From Microstegium vimineum (Eukaryota; Streptophyta; Magnoliopsida; Poales; Poaceae), in the NCBI GenBank assembly GCA_022036555.1, contig CM039123.1, positions 13,393,217 to 13,457,216 of the forward strand: 64,000 bases of DNA, in the 5' to 3' direction. A model generated the notes under the pieces. The model was not told where the DNA came from. It did not search any database and saw only the letters and a program-made list of their open reading frames with translations. The first letter of the stretch is position 1, and every line of letters begins with the position of its first letter. Made by a program: the position numbers and the translations under genes. Shown here in pieces: positions 11,427-22,536 of this stretch.

Positions 11427-14400
11427 CTACAAATCGTGGAAGAGACGCCTGATTTGCTCAACAGTGGCAGGCATTAGTGTGACAGGGCACCTTTTATGCT
11501 GTAGCACAAGACAATGTCACATAAGTTGATGATGGAGAGAAAATTTGACTTTGGCATACTAGATTTGTAGAACGCTCACCTGAGAGACAGATTTGAATAT
11601 GCAGCTGTAGCAAAAAACAAAACCAGAAACAGAAAGAACAGAGGGGTTAGCGCGCTTCTGGCAGCACAGGGGGCAGAGCGTCTTGTCAGGTGGCAAGGGA
11701 ATCCCGTCTTTGGCAACCTAATAAAAATGGCACATATCCATTGAAGATTATGATCATGAACAACTAAAAGATTTCATTGTCACCAAATCTGAAAACAGAA
11801 TCACAGCTTTATTCTGTGACAACAAATGGTTGTAGCTCTTGGCTGGCATGAGTAAAATCAAGAGATGCACCTTTGGAGTTGGAGGAGGAGGGGGTGGCGG
11901 ATATACAGTTGGAGCTGACATTCTTTCTTCAGCAGATTGATACCACCACTCCATCATCTAGATATGGTTACCAGAAAGAGAACACTGAGTACAGTTGTGT
12001 AGTTGAATTGTAGTTCACATTAAATGACATCTACCATAGGGATAGAGATAATAGTTCATCCATATGGCGAAAGTTTTGCAAAAATCATCAAGTGAGGATT
12101 TTCATTTCTTAGTTATGCAAAATTCAAAGAGTTAGAGGATGCCTTCTAGAATATTTTATCATATTTCAAATCAAATATTCAATAACTGTTAACCATCCGA
12201 ACTCAGAATTCAACCTGTAAGAAAATATAAAGTGAGGTAGAACAGACCTTGAAAAAGAAGACTGCAGCTATTAAACCGGTTTGTGCATAATCTAGAGTTG
12301 TGTACACACAACTAAGGAACACTCGTTGCACAGCCTGCAGACGCCATACAAAAAGGCTCCTGTCATGAGTTAAGACTCAAGAATTCATAATTGAAACAAG
12401 TAAGCTACTGAAGACTGACAGTCCTTTCCTACCTTGAACCATGGAGGACCACGAAGTCTCTCAAGTTCACGATTTCTAATCCTTGATATCCTAGAAGATG
12501 ATTCCATCTAGTTATTCAGATTAAGCAAGAAAAGACACATAAGGCACTGTATTGTATCGTATGAAAAAAAAACACATTGGTAAAATAATGAATAATAAGA
12601 TTTTAAATATATGTCCACACAAACAATAACAAATATACCAGTAAGAATAAAATAGGGAGTATACCAGCTCTTGTCCAGTAGCACGACAAACATGAAGCCC
12701 AAGTACATGCAGTGCTGGACTATAAAATCCAGTAGCATCCAATAGATACAAGAGCTGGTATGCAAACGAGAGACCTGCAAACAATATAGGACATCATAGG
12801 TGAAACTTATACTACCCACTAACCACCCAATGAAACAACTAAGGTGGCAGTGCATAATTCTTTTTATTTTACATGAAACACAAATGAAATTGACTGAACA
12901 AACAGACCAAAAACAACATCACTGTAAACTAAAATGATAAAGAGTCAAGAAAGGATAATACAAAGATAACAAAAAAACTAGAATTGAGTGTGATTTTTTA
13001 ATAAGTGCTTAGTAACATCAACTCCCTGAAGTCAATAAAGACAGAATCAACTCTCTGAAGCAAATAAATTCAGGAAGTAACAGACAAACCTTCATTAGTT
13101 GCATGAATCCATGGATAGCAAACACCTATAAGTGAGATAAAATTCTTTTTAAAACGTGTCAAATTTGACACTTCTCCAGTTGTAAGTTCAGTCTGTGCTT
13201 GAGAAGTCTGCTCCTGATCTAATACGAAGCCAGCTTCATCAAATCTAACATCATCCTGACCCCAAAGGGTTGCCTGCAACCTGGCTTCCCTTTCTTTGTT
13301 ATATATAGACTGCAACTTTGACTTAAAATATGGCAAAACAACCTACAATAATGTTGGCAGGAGTTAAGCGTAAAGGGAAGAAATATTCTGTCTCCAACAA
13401 GATCATTATATAACAGAAATTGGTACATATTTGCTTATATAAATACACATACTTGTCTAATTATCTTAGACATGACTAAAGTTTTAGATGGCTGCATTTT
13501 GAGAATGGCACAATGCAAAAACATGGGCTACTGAACAGAAATTAACAGTTTCATACAAAAAGATTAAAACAACAAGATATACTTTAAATTTGCGATTCAT
13601 AAGGTACATTTTACTAAAGTGCATCTCCAATACATTTCCCAAAGAAAGGGGTACGCTAAGGAGTAGGGTAGAATATGTCGGTAAGCAGCCATAAAACAAC
13701 TATAAATAGTACAGTGTACCGTATTAGAAATTAGAATATTATATATTGTTATACAGCAACTTGGTACCACAAGCAATTGCAGCACATATATCACTACCAA
13801 ATGACAACAAACTAACAAAATTGAAGATTAATGAAATCAGTAATACAGTAACAGTATCAGAGCAACTAAGCAAAAGGCCTTTGTATTTTCACTCCAGAAC
13901 AGGTGATCTCAACTCAGAAAATTGATCAGTGCTTCTAGAGGCATGAAGCAAGCGGGTCATTCTAATCCAAATCTACCTACAGGGCATTCTTTTGTGGCTC
14001 TATTACATTCGAGCAAGACAGTGTTTGTGAAAATCTTGGGCCCTGGCCAAATGCAAAATATTTTTGTTGCTTGCTATTCGAAACAAATCTTGGACAGCAG
14101 ATCGATTGGCACATAGAGGGTTTCCTCATCCTGAGCAATGTGTGATGTGCAATCATGAGGAGAATGTCCAGGACATCTTAACTACTTGAGTACTTGTGTC
14201 TTCTCTCGGCAGTTTTGGCACACTCCACTGACACCTGTTGATCTTGGGCGTGTTACGCCCAGACGATCAGAACCAAGCTTTGCTGGAGAAGCAAGTTGTC
14301 GCATTAACAAAGCTAATGAAGGGATTTAATAGCGCTGTGATTTTGGGGACCTAGACCGGGCCATGTGAGGTCCAGGACGGAGCCCTGGCCGACCTCAGGG

Positions 14401-17400
14401 ACACCCTGCGAGCAGCCAGGGGGTGAGGGCGCTGCTGCCCCCTCAATCTCCCGATATCCAGGATAATCCGGAGTGAAGGAAGTTGAGAATAAAAAAAGGA
14501 AAAATAATAGAGAAGTATTTAGGAAATAAGATCGAAATTATTTAGGAAATAGGATGGTTTTGATTAGAAAGGACAAGTCTAAATCCATAAGTAATGTAAC
14601 TATTTCAACCTAAGCCTCCCTCCCTCTCTCCCTCTCCGCCCCTGCAGCAGCAGCCGTCACCCCACACCGCCACCCGCCGCCCTGCTCTAGATGCCCACCC
14701 ACCCACCCCAGTTGGACCGTGATAATGTCCCCCTCCCTACAGGTAGCACACCAATTCTTCATGGAGAAGTTGAGATTTTGGGGTCTTGCTGGAGCCAAAA
14801 AGCTCCAATAACAGGACCTAGGTCGTTACGAGGGCTAGTTCTATAGTCCTTACTGGTTTGTTATCCTAATTTACTTGGGATATATTTTTCTTTTCAGTAT
14901 TACAACCCCTCTGATCTCCTAGTGGTGTTAGAGTGGTTCTTTGTAAGGATCACTAAGGGACCTTTTCGCTTCTTCTGTCTTTAATATAAGATACACAGCT
15001 CTCCTATGTGTTCAAGAAAAGCAAATGACACTGTCAAACAAGTCAGCTTTTCTTGCAGCAGCGAGTGGTGCTGTCAGTCTTGTACTAGGTGGCCTAAGGG
15101 AGTTGGTTTTGCCTCTCCTTTGGTTTTTTCTTTTTTCTCTACTTAATGAAATGACACGCAGTTCTCATGTGTAGTTCGAGGAAAAAGACAAGTCAGCTTG
15201 GTCTTAACGAGCAGCTCAAGGTGCATACTGGAATAGAAATATCTTGCGAGTCAATACTAACAAACATGCAATAAGCAGACAAGTACTATGTCCAGAAACT
15301 CAAGTCACAGCACTAAATCTAGTTCATATGCTATTGGCAGTAACAGAATTGGCAATTATTTTATCAATTCATTCTTCTACACCACTATCTAACTGGCAAG
15401 AGCAAAAGTATGTTTCCCAAGGAAAGGAAAAAAACAAAGAAGACAGAAAACTATAGTACGAAAAAGCTGAGGGCATCCTACCAAAAAAACAACCGAAAGG
15501 ATTTTCTGGCGCTTCCTTAGTGCAGAATCATATACTTTGTCACTAGATTCTGTACCAGAACTTTTTCTCTTCACTGAAACCTTAACAGGTCTCCTCCTGA
15601 GACCATATAATGACTCTGAAAAGGAGCCATCTGGAAGGAAAAATCAGGACAGCTAAAATTAGACACAATAAAAATTAGGGATATCAAAGAACAAGCCATG
15701 TGCTGAGTCAAGCTAGTCTATTTGACAAGTTGCATGGTAACAAACAACAATTCACATACATAAGAAGATAAAAGTAAGACCTAAGTTAACATAACACTTC
15801 TGTTTGATTCAGTGTTTGGTTTGCACAATAAGTTGGTTCAAGAAGGGGGATCATTTCATTCCACTAACCAAACAGACTTGTATGATTAGATAGTACTATT
15901 CTAATAACCTAATATGATATGTAGGATATGAGAGTATGAGACAGATAAGGATATATGATGAAAGTGTACGTAAAGAATGATGATTGGCCCTATTGAAATA
16001 TCACTAAGGCCTTGTTTGGATGCGCATGTATCTCCCTCAAACCACATGTGTTGGAGTGTATTTGAACTAATATCCACTTCAAACCACTCCAATCCATGTG
16101 GTTTGAGACAGATACATGCGCATCCAAACAAAGCCTAAGGATATATTATGAAAGCATAAACGTAAAGAATGATGATTGACCCTATTGAAATATCACTATA
16201 TGGATGCATGGAACTTCTTTTCTCAGTCACATTTAAGAAAGGTTCATTTCTCAGTAATCTGTATCCAAGGGAGCATGCTAAAGAAAAAATAAGAAGAAAA
16301 CTCAAGTTGTAATGCATTGTTCCATTCCTTTCCTACATGCCCAGTTATGTTAAAAAGTGTCCTAAACAAGTCGATCTTTTTTATAATGAAAGAGTCAATA
16401 ATGAACCTGTTGTCCGTAGACTATGGGACTCAAGGACGCCCATTAACAAAGCAAAGAATTCGTCTTCATAATCTAAAACTTTGTGTAGTAATGGTCTTCT
16501 TAGCGCAAAAACCTGCAAATAGAAGAAATTGAGCATAATCGTATAAGGGATCAAATGACAGACACGGATGTTTGACAACAATAAATTCGGAGAAGAGATT
16601 ACATGATATGGTCACAAAACTATGATGTTTAGCCAAAACTACAATAGCACTTGTTACATTCTGAGAAAAAAGGCACCCCCCCCCCCCCCCCCCCGCCACC
16701 CCCGCGCCTCCTTTAAAAAACGACCATTAAAGTTTCTGAATACTGCTGCACTAATATTTGTGCAATTAAACAATAAAAAATATTAACTAGATGCTGTAGA
16801 AAAGTTCCTTCATATAAACTGAAACATCTGGATAATCCTTTATACCTATAGCAAAAGGGTATCAGTTGGTTTAGCACTTCATAGACGTGGCTATCAGTTG
16901 GTTTAGCACTTAGCAGGCAGCACGAAGGAAACGTAACAGCATGTGCAGCAAAGAAACAAAAGTATACTAACTTGAGACTTTAGATGTACAAACAAAGGAT
17001 GCAATCAAATCATTATTACATCAAGAACCATGAAAGCAAGCTCCAACATGTTTTGCACAAGGAGCATTCCCAGAAGTTTAGGGATGCGAATTGGTCGCCA
17101 TTAGGGTATCCACATACCACCCATCTTTAGTTCAACAAATTGTACGTGGTTTCCAAAATGAGACCTCTGGGAAACTAGTACAATTTGCACAACTAAAGAG
17201 ACATGGTGGATACCCTTTGGGTCACCAATTCACATCCCTACATAGAGTGTCAGTTGGAACATATATTCACTTTATGCTGTAGAATGAACGAAGTAGATGT
17301 CAAGTTCTATGTGCTACTACATGTTGAACATCAAAATGTCAGTGAATTTTGACGTATATCACTACTAGACCACTCTGGGTTAGGGGTGCAAACGAGTGAC

Positions 17401-17995
17401 CTTTAGGTGCACCTCTGAACCTCTTTAGTTCAAATATTTGTACTACTTCTTGAAAATTCTTGAGAAGTAGTACAAATATTTGAACTAAAGAGGTTCGGAG
17501 GTGCACCTAATGGTTAACCCTTTGCACCCTGACTCTGGGTCTCAAAGGTAGCTAAACAGAGATATGCTCAGTTTTACATTTCGAACTGCTAATAAACTAC
17601 CATATGCCTAATTGTCTTGATGCTGAAGGTGCCAAAAGATGAAAAGGCACCCACAAGAGGAGAACCCCCCCCCCCCCCCCCCCCCCCCCCAGAAAGTGTG
17701 CTTGAGCTATTTAATCGTCCTCAAGCTAGAGCATTCAATGCGCTGCCCCAAGCTGCACCATCCTACTAGCCATAACGACGGGGACGCGCACGATTAAACA
17801 ATCCCCCGAACCAGGCACGCAACCTCAGCGATTCGATCGATCCGATCGGTGAAGAGCAAGAGCAAGGGGAGGAGGCGGTCGGTTTACCCCGAGCGAGTAG
17901 GTGAGGGCGGCGCGGAGGCTGGCGGGCAGCTGCTGCGCGGCGGACATCTCGAAGAAGGTGGGCCGCGCGCCCTGCCCTCCCACCTGGAACAGCAT
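11427..17995 (-). CDS. PEX12: Peroxin-12, peroxisomal RING ubiquitin ligase subunit
   Basis: Ten exons, all with GT-AG borders: 17995-17888, 16512-16407, 15630-15482, 13342-13090, 12774-12665, 12507-12433, 12334-12248, 11957-11871, 11717-11580 and 11498-11427. They total 1185 bases, i.e. 394 codons plus stop, close to the roughly 393 residues of plant PEX12. The product starts MLFQVGGQGARPTFFEM and contains the Pex2/Pex12 membrane domain (SFAYQLLYLLDATGFYSPAL, RATGQEL, DYAQTGLIAAVFFFKMMEWW). A proline-rich linker follows (about residues 316-324). The C-terminal RING-like zinc domain has Cys 340, 343/344, 361, 364 and 375 and ends RRLFHDL. PEX12 works with PEX2 and PEX10 in the peroxisome membrane to ubiquitinate the receptor PEX5 for recycling during matrix-protein import. 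No stop or frameshift is seen. Introns 1 to 3 are long and transposon-filled. Confidence 0.95.
13900..15190 (+). mobile_element. LINE (L1-type) remnant in PEX12 intron 3
   Basis: In the plus direction, antisense to PEX12, 14070-14230 encodes a decayed zf-RVT motif: a W-T-A-D-R-L-A-x-R-G-like stretch, then PHPEQCVMCNHEEN, a stop, and CVFSRQFWH after a frameshift. This zinc-binding domain sits at the C-terminus of plant L1 reverse-transcriptase proteins. Two LINE-like 3' tails follow, at about 14975-15025 (CTCTCCTATGTGTTCAAGAAAA) and 15135-15185 (TTCTCATGTGTAGTTCGAGGAAAA). The tails suggest two insertions or a duplicated end. Multiple stops show that it is dead. Confidence 0.65.
15954..16198. 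repeat. Roughly 50-bp direct repeat flanking a MITE
   Basis: GTAAAGAATGATGATTG with its neighbourhood (about 50 bp, ending CCCTATTGAAATATCACTA) occurs at about 15954-16005 and again at about 16143-16200 with a few mismatches. The two copies bracket the Tourist MITE at 16008-16135. Confidence 0.85.
16008..16135. mobile_element. Tourist-like (PIF/Harbinger) MITE in PEX12 intron 2
   Basis: This 128-bp element starts GGCCTTGTTTGGATGCGCAT and ends with the inverted counterpart ATGCGCATCCAAACAAAGCC. It is flanked by TAA on both sides (16005-16007 and 16136-16138), the target duplication expected for PIF/Harbinger elements. An inner inverted pair (CTCAAACCACATG / CATGTGGTTTGAG) extends the hairpin. 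Confidence 0.9.
16677..16694. repeat. Poly-C tract in PEX12 intron 1
   Basis: An uninterrupted run of about 18 C within intron 1 of PEX12, about 165 bases upstream of exon 2 in gene orientation. Confidence 0.9.
17079..17240. mobile_element. hAT-like MITE in PEX12 intron 1
   Basis: This is a 162-bp foldback. It starts TAGGGATGCGAATTGGT and ends ACCAATTCACATCCCTA. Inner segments are also complementary (GGGTATCCACATACCACC against GGTGGATACCC; AACAAATTGTAC against GTACAATTTG). TAGGGATG ends are typical of hAT elements. The adjacent 8-bp flanks match only partly, so the duplication is not secure. Confidence 0.7.
17381..17532. mobile_element. hAT MITE in PEX12 intron 1 with perfect 8-bp duplication
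   Basis: This is a 152-bp element with terminal TAGGGGTGCAAA and TTTGCACCCTGA. A long near-perfect hairpin is centred near 17459 (ACTACTTCTTGAAAA / AATTCTTGAGAAGTAGT). CTCTGGGT flanks it at 17373-17380 and 17533-17540, the 8-bp target duplication expected for hAT insertion. It resembles the element at 17079-17240 in its ends. Confidence 0.9.
17667..17690. repeat. Poly-C tract near PEX12 exon 1
   Basis: A run of about 24 C inside intron 1, about 200 bases downstream of exon 1 in gene orientation. On the transcript it is a long G run. Confidence 0.9.
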
Positions 17996-18450
17996 AGCGC
18001 CGCCCGCCTCCGGCGTCGCGGGAGGTGGCTAGGGTTGGGCCCGGAGGCGGAGCCTCGAGCTTGGCTCGCTGCCGTCGACGGAGCTACTTCCGCAGACGGG
18101 GGTGTTATCTGTTGGGAACAGACAAGTTCGCGCGTCCACGGCGGTGAGGGGAACTGGGCAGGCGGGGCGCAAAAGAGAAGGCGTGCGTGACGGAGGTGGG
18201 AGACGAGACGATGAGACCACAGACAACTGATGCCAGGCTGCACGAGTCGACGGAGCGGGCCCTCGTGGGTGAGGAGGCCTTGCCTGCCTGCCTTACATAT
18301 GGCCCGGTCCGCAAAGTCTGGGCTGTGTATGCCTGTATCGCCCAAAAATCTCGTAGCCCACGGAGTCTTGTTTGGCTCGGTTTTCATCATCATGGGCCAC
18401 GGCATATAAAAAGGATTGTTTTTTAATATTTCGAATTATCATTAACTTTA

Positions 18451-18811
18451 GGCAACCCGTTTGGATTCTTAGAATTAAATTTATTTTTAATAATCATATT
18501 TTAGAGATATATTAATTAAGATAACATTATTATATATGAATTATATTTATATATTATTATTGACTATATGCTAGACATACGTATTTATTGTATTTCTATC
18601 GTACAAGAGTGAGTTTAAAAGTGATTATAAGTTATAAAGTATAAACATATAAGAATGATAATTTACAGAAATTTCATCTCTTATCTATCAATTTGAGATA
18701 AAATTATATGTGAATTTTTAAAAGTGGTGGAATATCAAATTTCAAACCAAATAGCTTAATTAATTAAAGTAGATTTTAATCTCTCCCAACGAAAAGATCC
18801 AAACGCCCCCA
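18451..18811. mobile_element. AT-rich MITE upstream of PEX12
   Basis: This AT-rich segment of about 360 bp starts near CCCGTTTGGATTCTT and ends near GATCCAAACGCCCC, forming imperfect inverted ends of a type frequent in grasses. It begins about 450 bp upstream of the PEX12 start codon. No coding potential. Confidence 0.6.
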
Positions 18812-20115
18812 AGCTTTGTTCACAAGATTTTTGCTAATTTTGAAAAAATAGTTTAGAAAATATATTAACATATACATGCTTAAATAAATATATTATAAAA
18901 TCATATTAGCATCAACCATAAAATAATATCAGCCGACTCATCAGCAAACCACCAGTCAAACAGGATGATAACTACATACTGGGCCAAAGCTAGTTAATCA
19001 CAGGATAAGTAGTCTCCCGCCCAATGAGGAGGCACCAGCCAATTTGCAAGTTACACCGAAACTTTAGCAGGATCCCTAGCTTACTGTTGTTATTACACTG
19101 CACTACAAGCAGCGTGGCCATGTCGCAAAAAAAGAAAAATACAAGCAGCGTGGCCAGACGGAGGAGATTTTGGGAGTATATATTTTAAAGATCCAATAAA
19201 CAACTAACTGACCACGCTGCATTAACTGACCACAACTGACTGAACAACTAACCTCATGGAACCTCCATCTAGGGTCTCAGAGAGCTTCTTTTTGTCCATG
19301 TTCACCGCATCCCTATTGTCTTGATCACTTGTTCCGGGAGGTCCTCTCTAAACATGTCAACAAAACTTCATGATTGTTACATCTGGCGCCCGCGACTAGC
19401 AATTGATGAAGTCTAGCTCACGTATAAGCTTGTGTGGGACGCGCTGTGCCACCGACACACATGGGGTGGATGAGTGGCAAGATGCGAGCTGGAGCGACTG
19501 GGAGCCAATGTCCTTCTACGCGTCGACTGGTACTCGACACGGTGGACTGCTTATAAACATCTACTGCCGCCGGAGGTGGGGCTAGCCTAGATAGCACCAG
19601 CTCATGAACCATTGTTAACATCTACCTACAAAAGGAAGGGTCGGCTAGGATGGTTCTGGCGACGTACGAGCATTGCTGTTCGGACCCATTGCGGCGCAGC
19701 GTAAGCATCAAGTCACACAAAAGGGAGGCAACGATGGCATCCACATCCAATATGACTACTTTTTTTTTTAGGAAAACACATGCTTAATAAAAGCTCAGAA
19801 CTAATATGTTTTTTTTTTTAATTTGGACAACTTGAGAGGAAGATGTTGTCCAGTACGTCATGATGCGTAGGATCAATACGGGAGTGGAGAATGTTCAATT
19901 CTTCTATCCACTACAACTAATTTCTACGTCCTGCAAATTGTGGTCTAGAACCAATGCAAAGAAATAAAGACGACGCACTAATGGTAAAGAAAAAAAAACT
20001 TTAGCTAAGAGAAAGTTGATACTTTGCATGTGACCTGAGTCATATATCAGCCTAATTGAAGGACGATGGTCAACAGATCACACAAAAAGCCCAGACGGTT
20101 GGTGATGGTGTGGCA

Positions 20116-20116
<1 letters not shown>
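18812..20116. other. Intergenic, nothing recognised
   Basis: AT-rich at first, then mixed composition. Open frames here are short and I recognise no protein motif or element ends. Confidence 0.5.

Positions 20117-20176
<60 letters not shown>
20117..20176. repeat. (TA)n microsatellite
   Basis: About 30 uninterrupted TA repeats, just left of the copia LTR. Confidence 0.97.
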
Positions 20177-20178
<2 letters not shown>

Positions 20179-20203
20179 GTGTGTGGCCATGTGGGGAATA
20201 AAT

Positions 20204-21537
20204 TGTTAGAATATTAGGTAATTTTCATGTCATTTTAATTCCGTAAATTAACATAACGATGATGACATATAAAAGATTATTTAAAGTTGAGATCGTGATA
20301 TCAACTGTATTCATAACAATATGAAATATGTTGATATCAAAAGCATGTAAACATGATATATATATAGCATAATGAAAAAGCATGACATATATCTCTTAAC
20401 AACAACGAACAGACTGCATATGAAATGACTATACAGAGCTACTGAAACGTAAGCACAGCAGCATATGAAACAGACATGCAGAACAGAACTGCAGCAGGAA
20501 CAATAAGCAGACATCTTACGAAACAACAAGACTAATCATATGAAACATACTCGCAACAGCATATGAAACAGTATGGATGAACTACCGAAACATATATGAA
20601 CTGTAGGATGAAAAACAGTGACGAAATGAAAAGAACATACCCGCCCATTCGCACATCCGAGGATCCCGATCCTTGTCCAACCTCCAAGGTCATGACGTAA
20701 AGGAAGAAGACGTTCTCTCTACCGGGAAGAAGACGACGACGACATTCACCGGGAGGAAGACAGCGGCGGCGTCACCTCTGGGAAGAAGACGATCGGCGGC
20801 GACGGCGGCTCCGGGAAGAAGACCACGGCGATGGCAAACCTCCTGGAAGAAGACGACGTCGGCTGCAGCAGGAGCGCCTCCTCCGGGAAGAAGATGATGG
20901 ACGGCGACGAACGGTGGCGGTGTTGGGCAGTCGCGAAGACACTTCCCAAAAACCTAATTGCCGATCCCTGTGCAAGGTCTCGAATGGCAAGGACTCCGGA
21001 GGCACCGACCCTCTCGCTTCTCTGTGCGCGTAGAGTTACGAGATGGGAATGCAACTAGCAGCTGAACCGTGTTCTGGAAAAATGAGTTCGGAACCATTCC
21101 GAGTTGGAAGAGGAAGAGAATTTATCTCTCCCGCAAGGAAGGCTAAAAGGCCATGCAAGCTCATGTGCGCGGGAGACAGAGAGATGGGCATGCAGGGAGG
21201 CAGGCATGTGCGTGAGAGGGAGAGGAAGAGTTGCATGCATGCATGCAAGTTACTAGAGGAAACTCCCTCAATTAATTGAAGGATGAAACTTCCGTAACCA
21301 TGAAAGGATTAAACTCCTCCCATAATTATAGGAATCTAAAAGGTATCACGTCACGTCATGTTTACCTGCCTGTCTGTCTGCCTCGCCACGCCACGCCCTG
21401 GTCCGAGCCCGTGCCCGGCCCGACCGGCGGTCCCTTGGACTTCCAATCAGGTACAAATAATAATGCACACAATACACACCATAGATCTATTGATTTATTG
21501 AATAAATAAATGGGTCTAACCCATAATAAATCCAACA
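20204..21537 (-). repeat. Copia 3' LTR
   Basis: This 1334-bp LTR is the 3' one in element orientation. It is longer than the partner LTR because of a GC-rich extra segment at about 20695-20978 with repeated GGGAAGAAGACG units, bounded on each side by CAAGGT. Confidence 0.93.
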
Positions 21538-21859
21538 ATCTCCACCAAGCTCTAGGGTTTGTAACTGTGCAGTTCCAGAATCACAATTCTTTGATATACC
21601 GGTTTTTTCGACGGAGACTGTTAAGTTGAACATCCAACTAGAACAAGAGTTTCACTCAGTGACAACTGAACAATGGAATATGCCTTGAATTGACAGTTTT
21701 GTGCGACATAAGATTCACTTAAGTCCTTTACTGATACTAGGCTGCAAAAGCATCCCCGCTGTTTTGAAGCATACAAGTCACACTTCAGTGTCTTTCATGA
21801 GTATTTAAGAATTACCCAAATTCCATAGACCACCATGACGAGTAGTCTGACTCATATAG

Positions 21860-22536
21860 GTGTACTCCTCAACCACCGGTAAATCTAATAGGAAACCACG
21901 TAGTCACTCGGCCTCAGCCCCAGCAGTGTCTAACGCTGTGAGTTCTGCTTCCATTGTAGACTTCGTTAAGATAGTCTGCTTGCAAGACTTTCAGGAAACA
22001 ACGCCACCTCCAAGCAAGAACACATATCTGCTCGTGGTATAAAGCTCATTAGCATCAGAGATCCAGTTGGCATCACAATAGCCTTCCAGCACTCTGGGGT
22101 TACCAGTATAATGAATACCATATGTCATAGTACCTTTCAGATAGCGCAAAACTCCCTTAAGAGCACGCCAATGATCATCTCCCGGCTTTGACACAAACCG
22201 GCTTAGCTTGCTCACAGCATATGAGATGTCATACCTTGTTGCACTAGCAAGGTACATGAGTGAACCAATGATCTGAGAGTATGTCAATTGATCCCTTGCT
22301 ATTCTTCGATTTTTCCTTAATAGCACACTAGGGTCATAAGGTGTGGGAGCAGGATCACAACCACTAAACCCAAAGCGACTTAACACCTTTTCCACATAAT
22401 GGGATTGTAACAGAGTTACCCCACCATCACCTTCTTTGATAAGCTTAATGTTCAAAATCACATCAGCTTCTCCCAAATCTTTCATTTTGAAATTGCTCGA
22501 CAAAAGAGCCTTTACTTCCTCAATCACATTGAGATT
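21860..22536 (-). pseudogene. Copia reverse transcriptase (C-terminal part) and RNase H
   Basis: The minus strand reads VIEEVKALLSSNFKMKDLGE, then SQIIGSLMYLASATRYDISY and GVLRYLKGTMTYG, the conserved C-terminal part of copia reverse transcriptase. It continues into RNase H (EGYCDANWISD, then STMEAELTALDTAGAEAE). Two tryptophan positions of RNase H are TGA stops (after LLGGGVVS near 21991, and after DTAGAEAE). The N-terminal half lies beyond the nested insertion, at 28944-29668. Confidence 0.9.

Noticed and set aside
17849..18405. Long frames on both strands over PEX12 exon 1 and promoter
   Set aside because: GC-rich shadows of the PEX12 first exon and leader, without recognisable motifs of their own.
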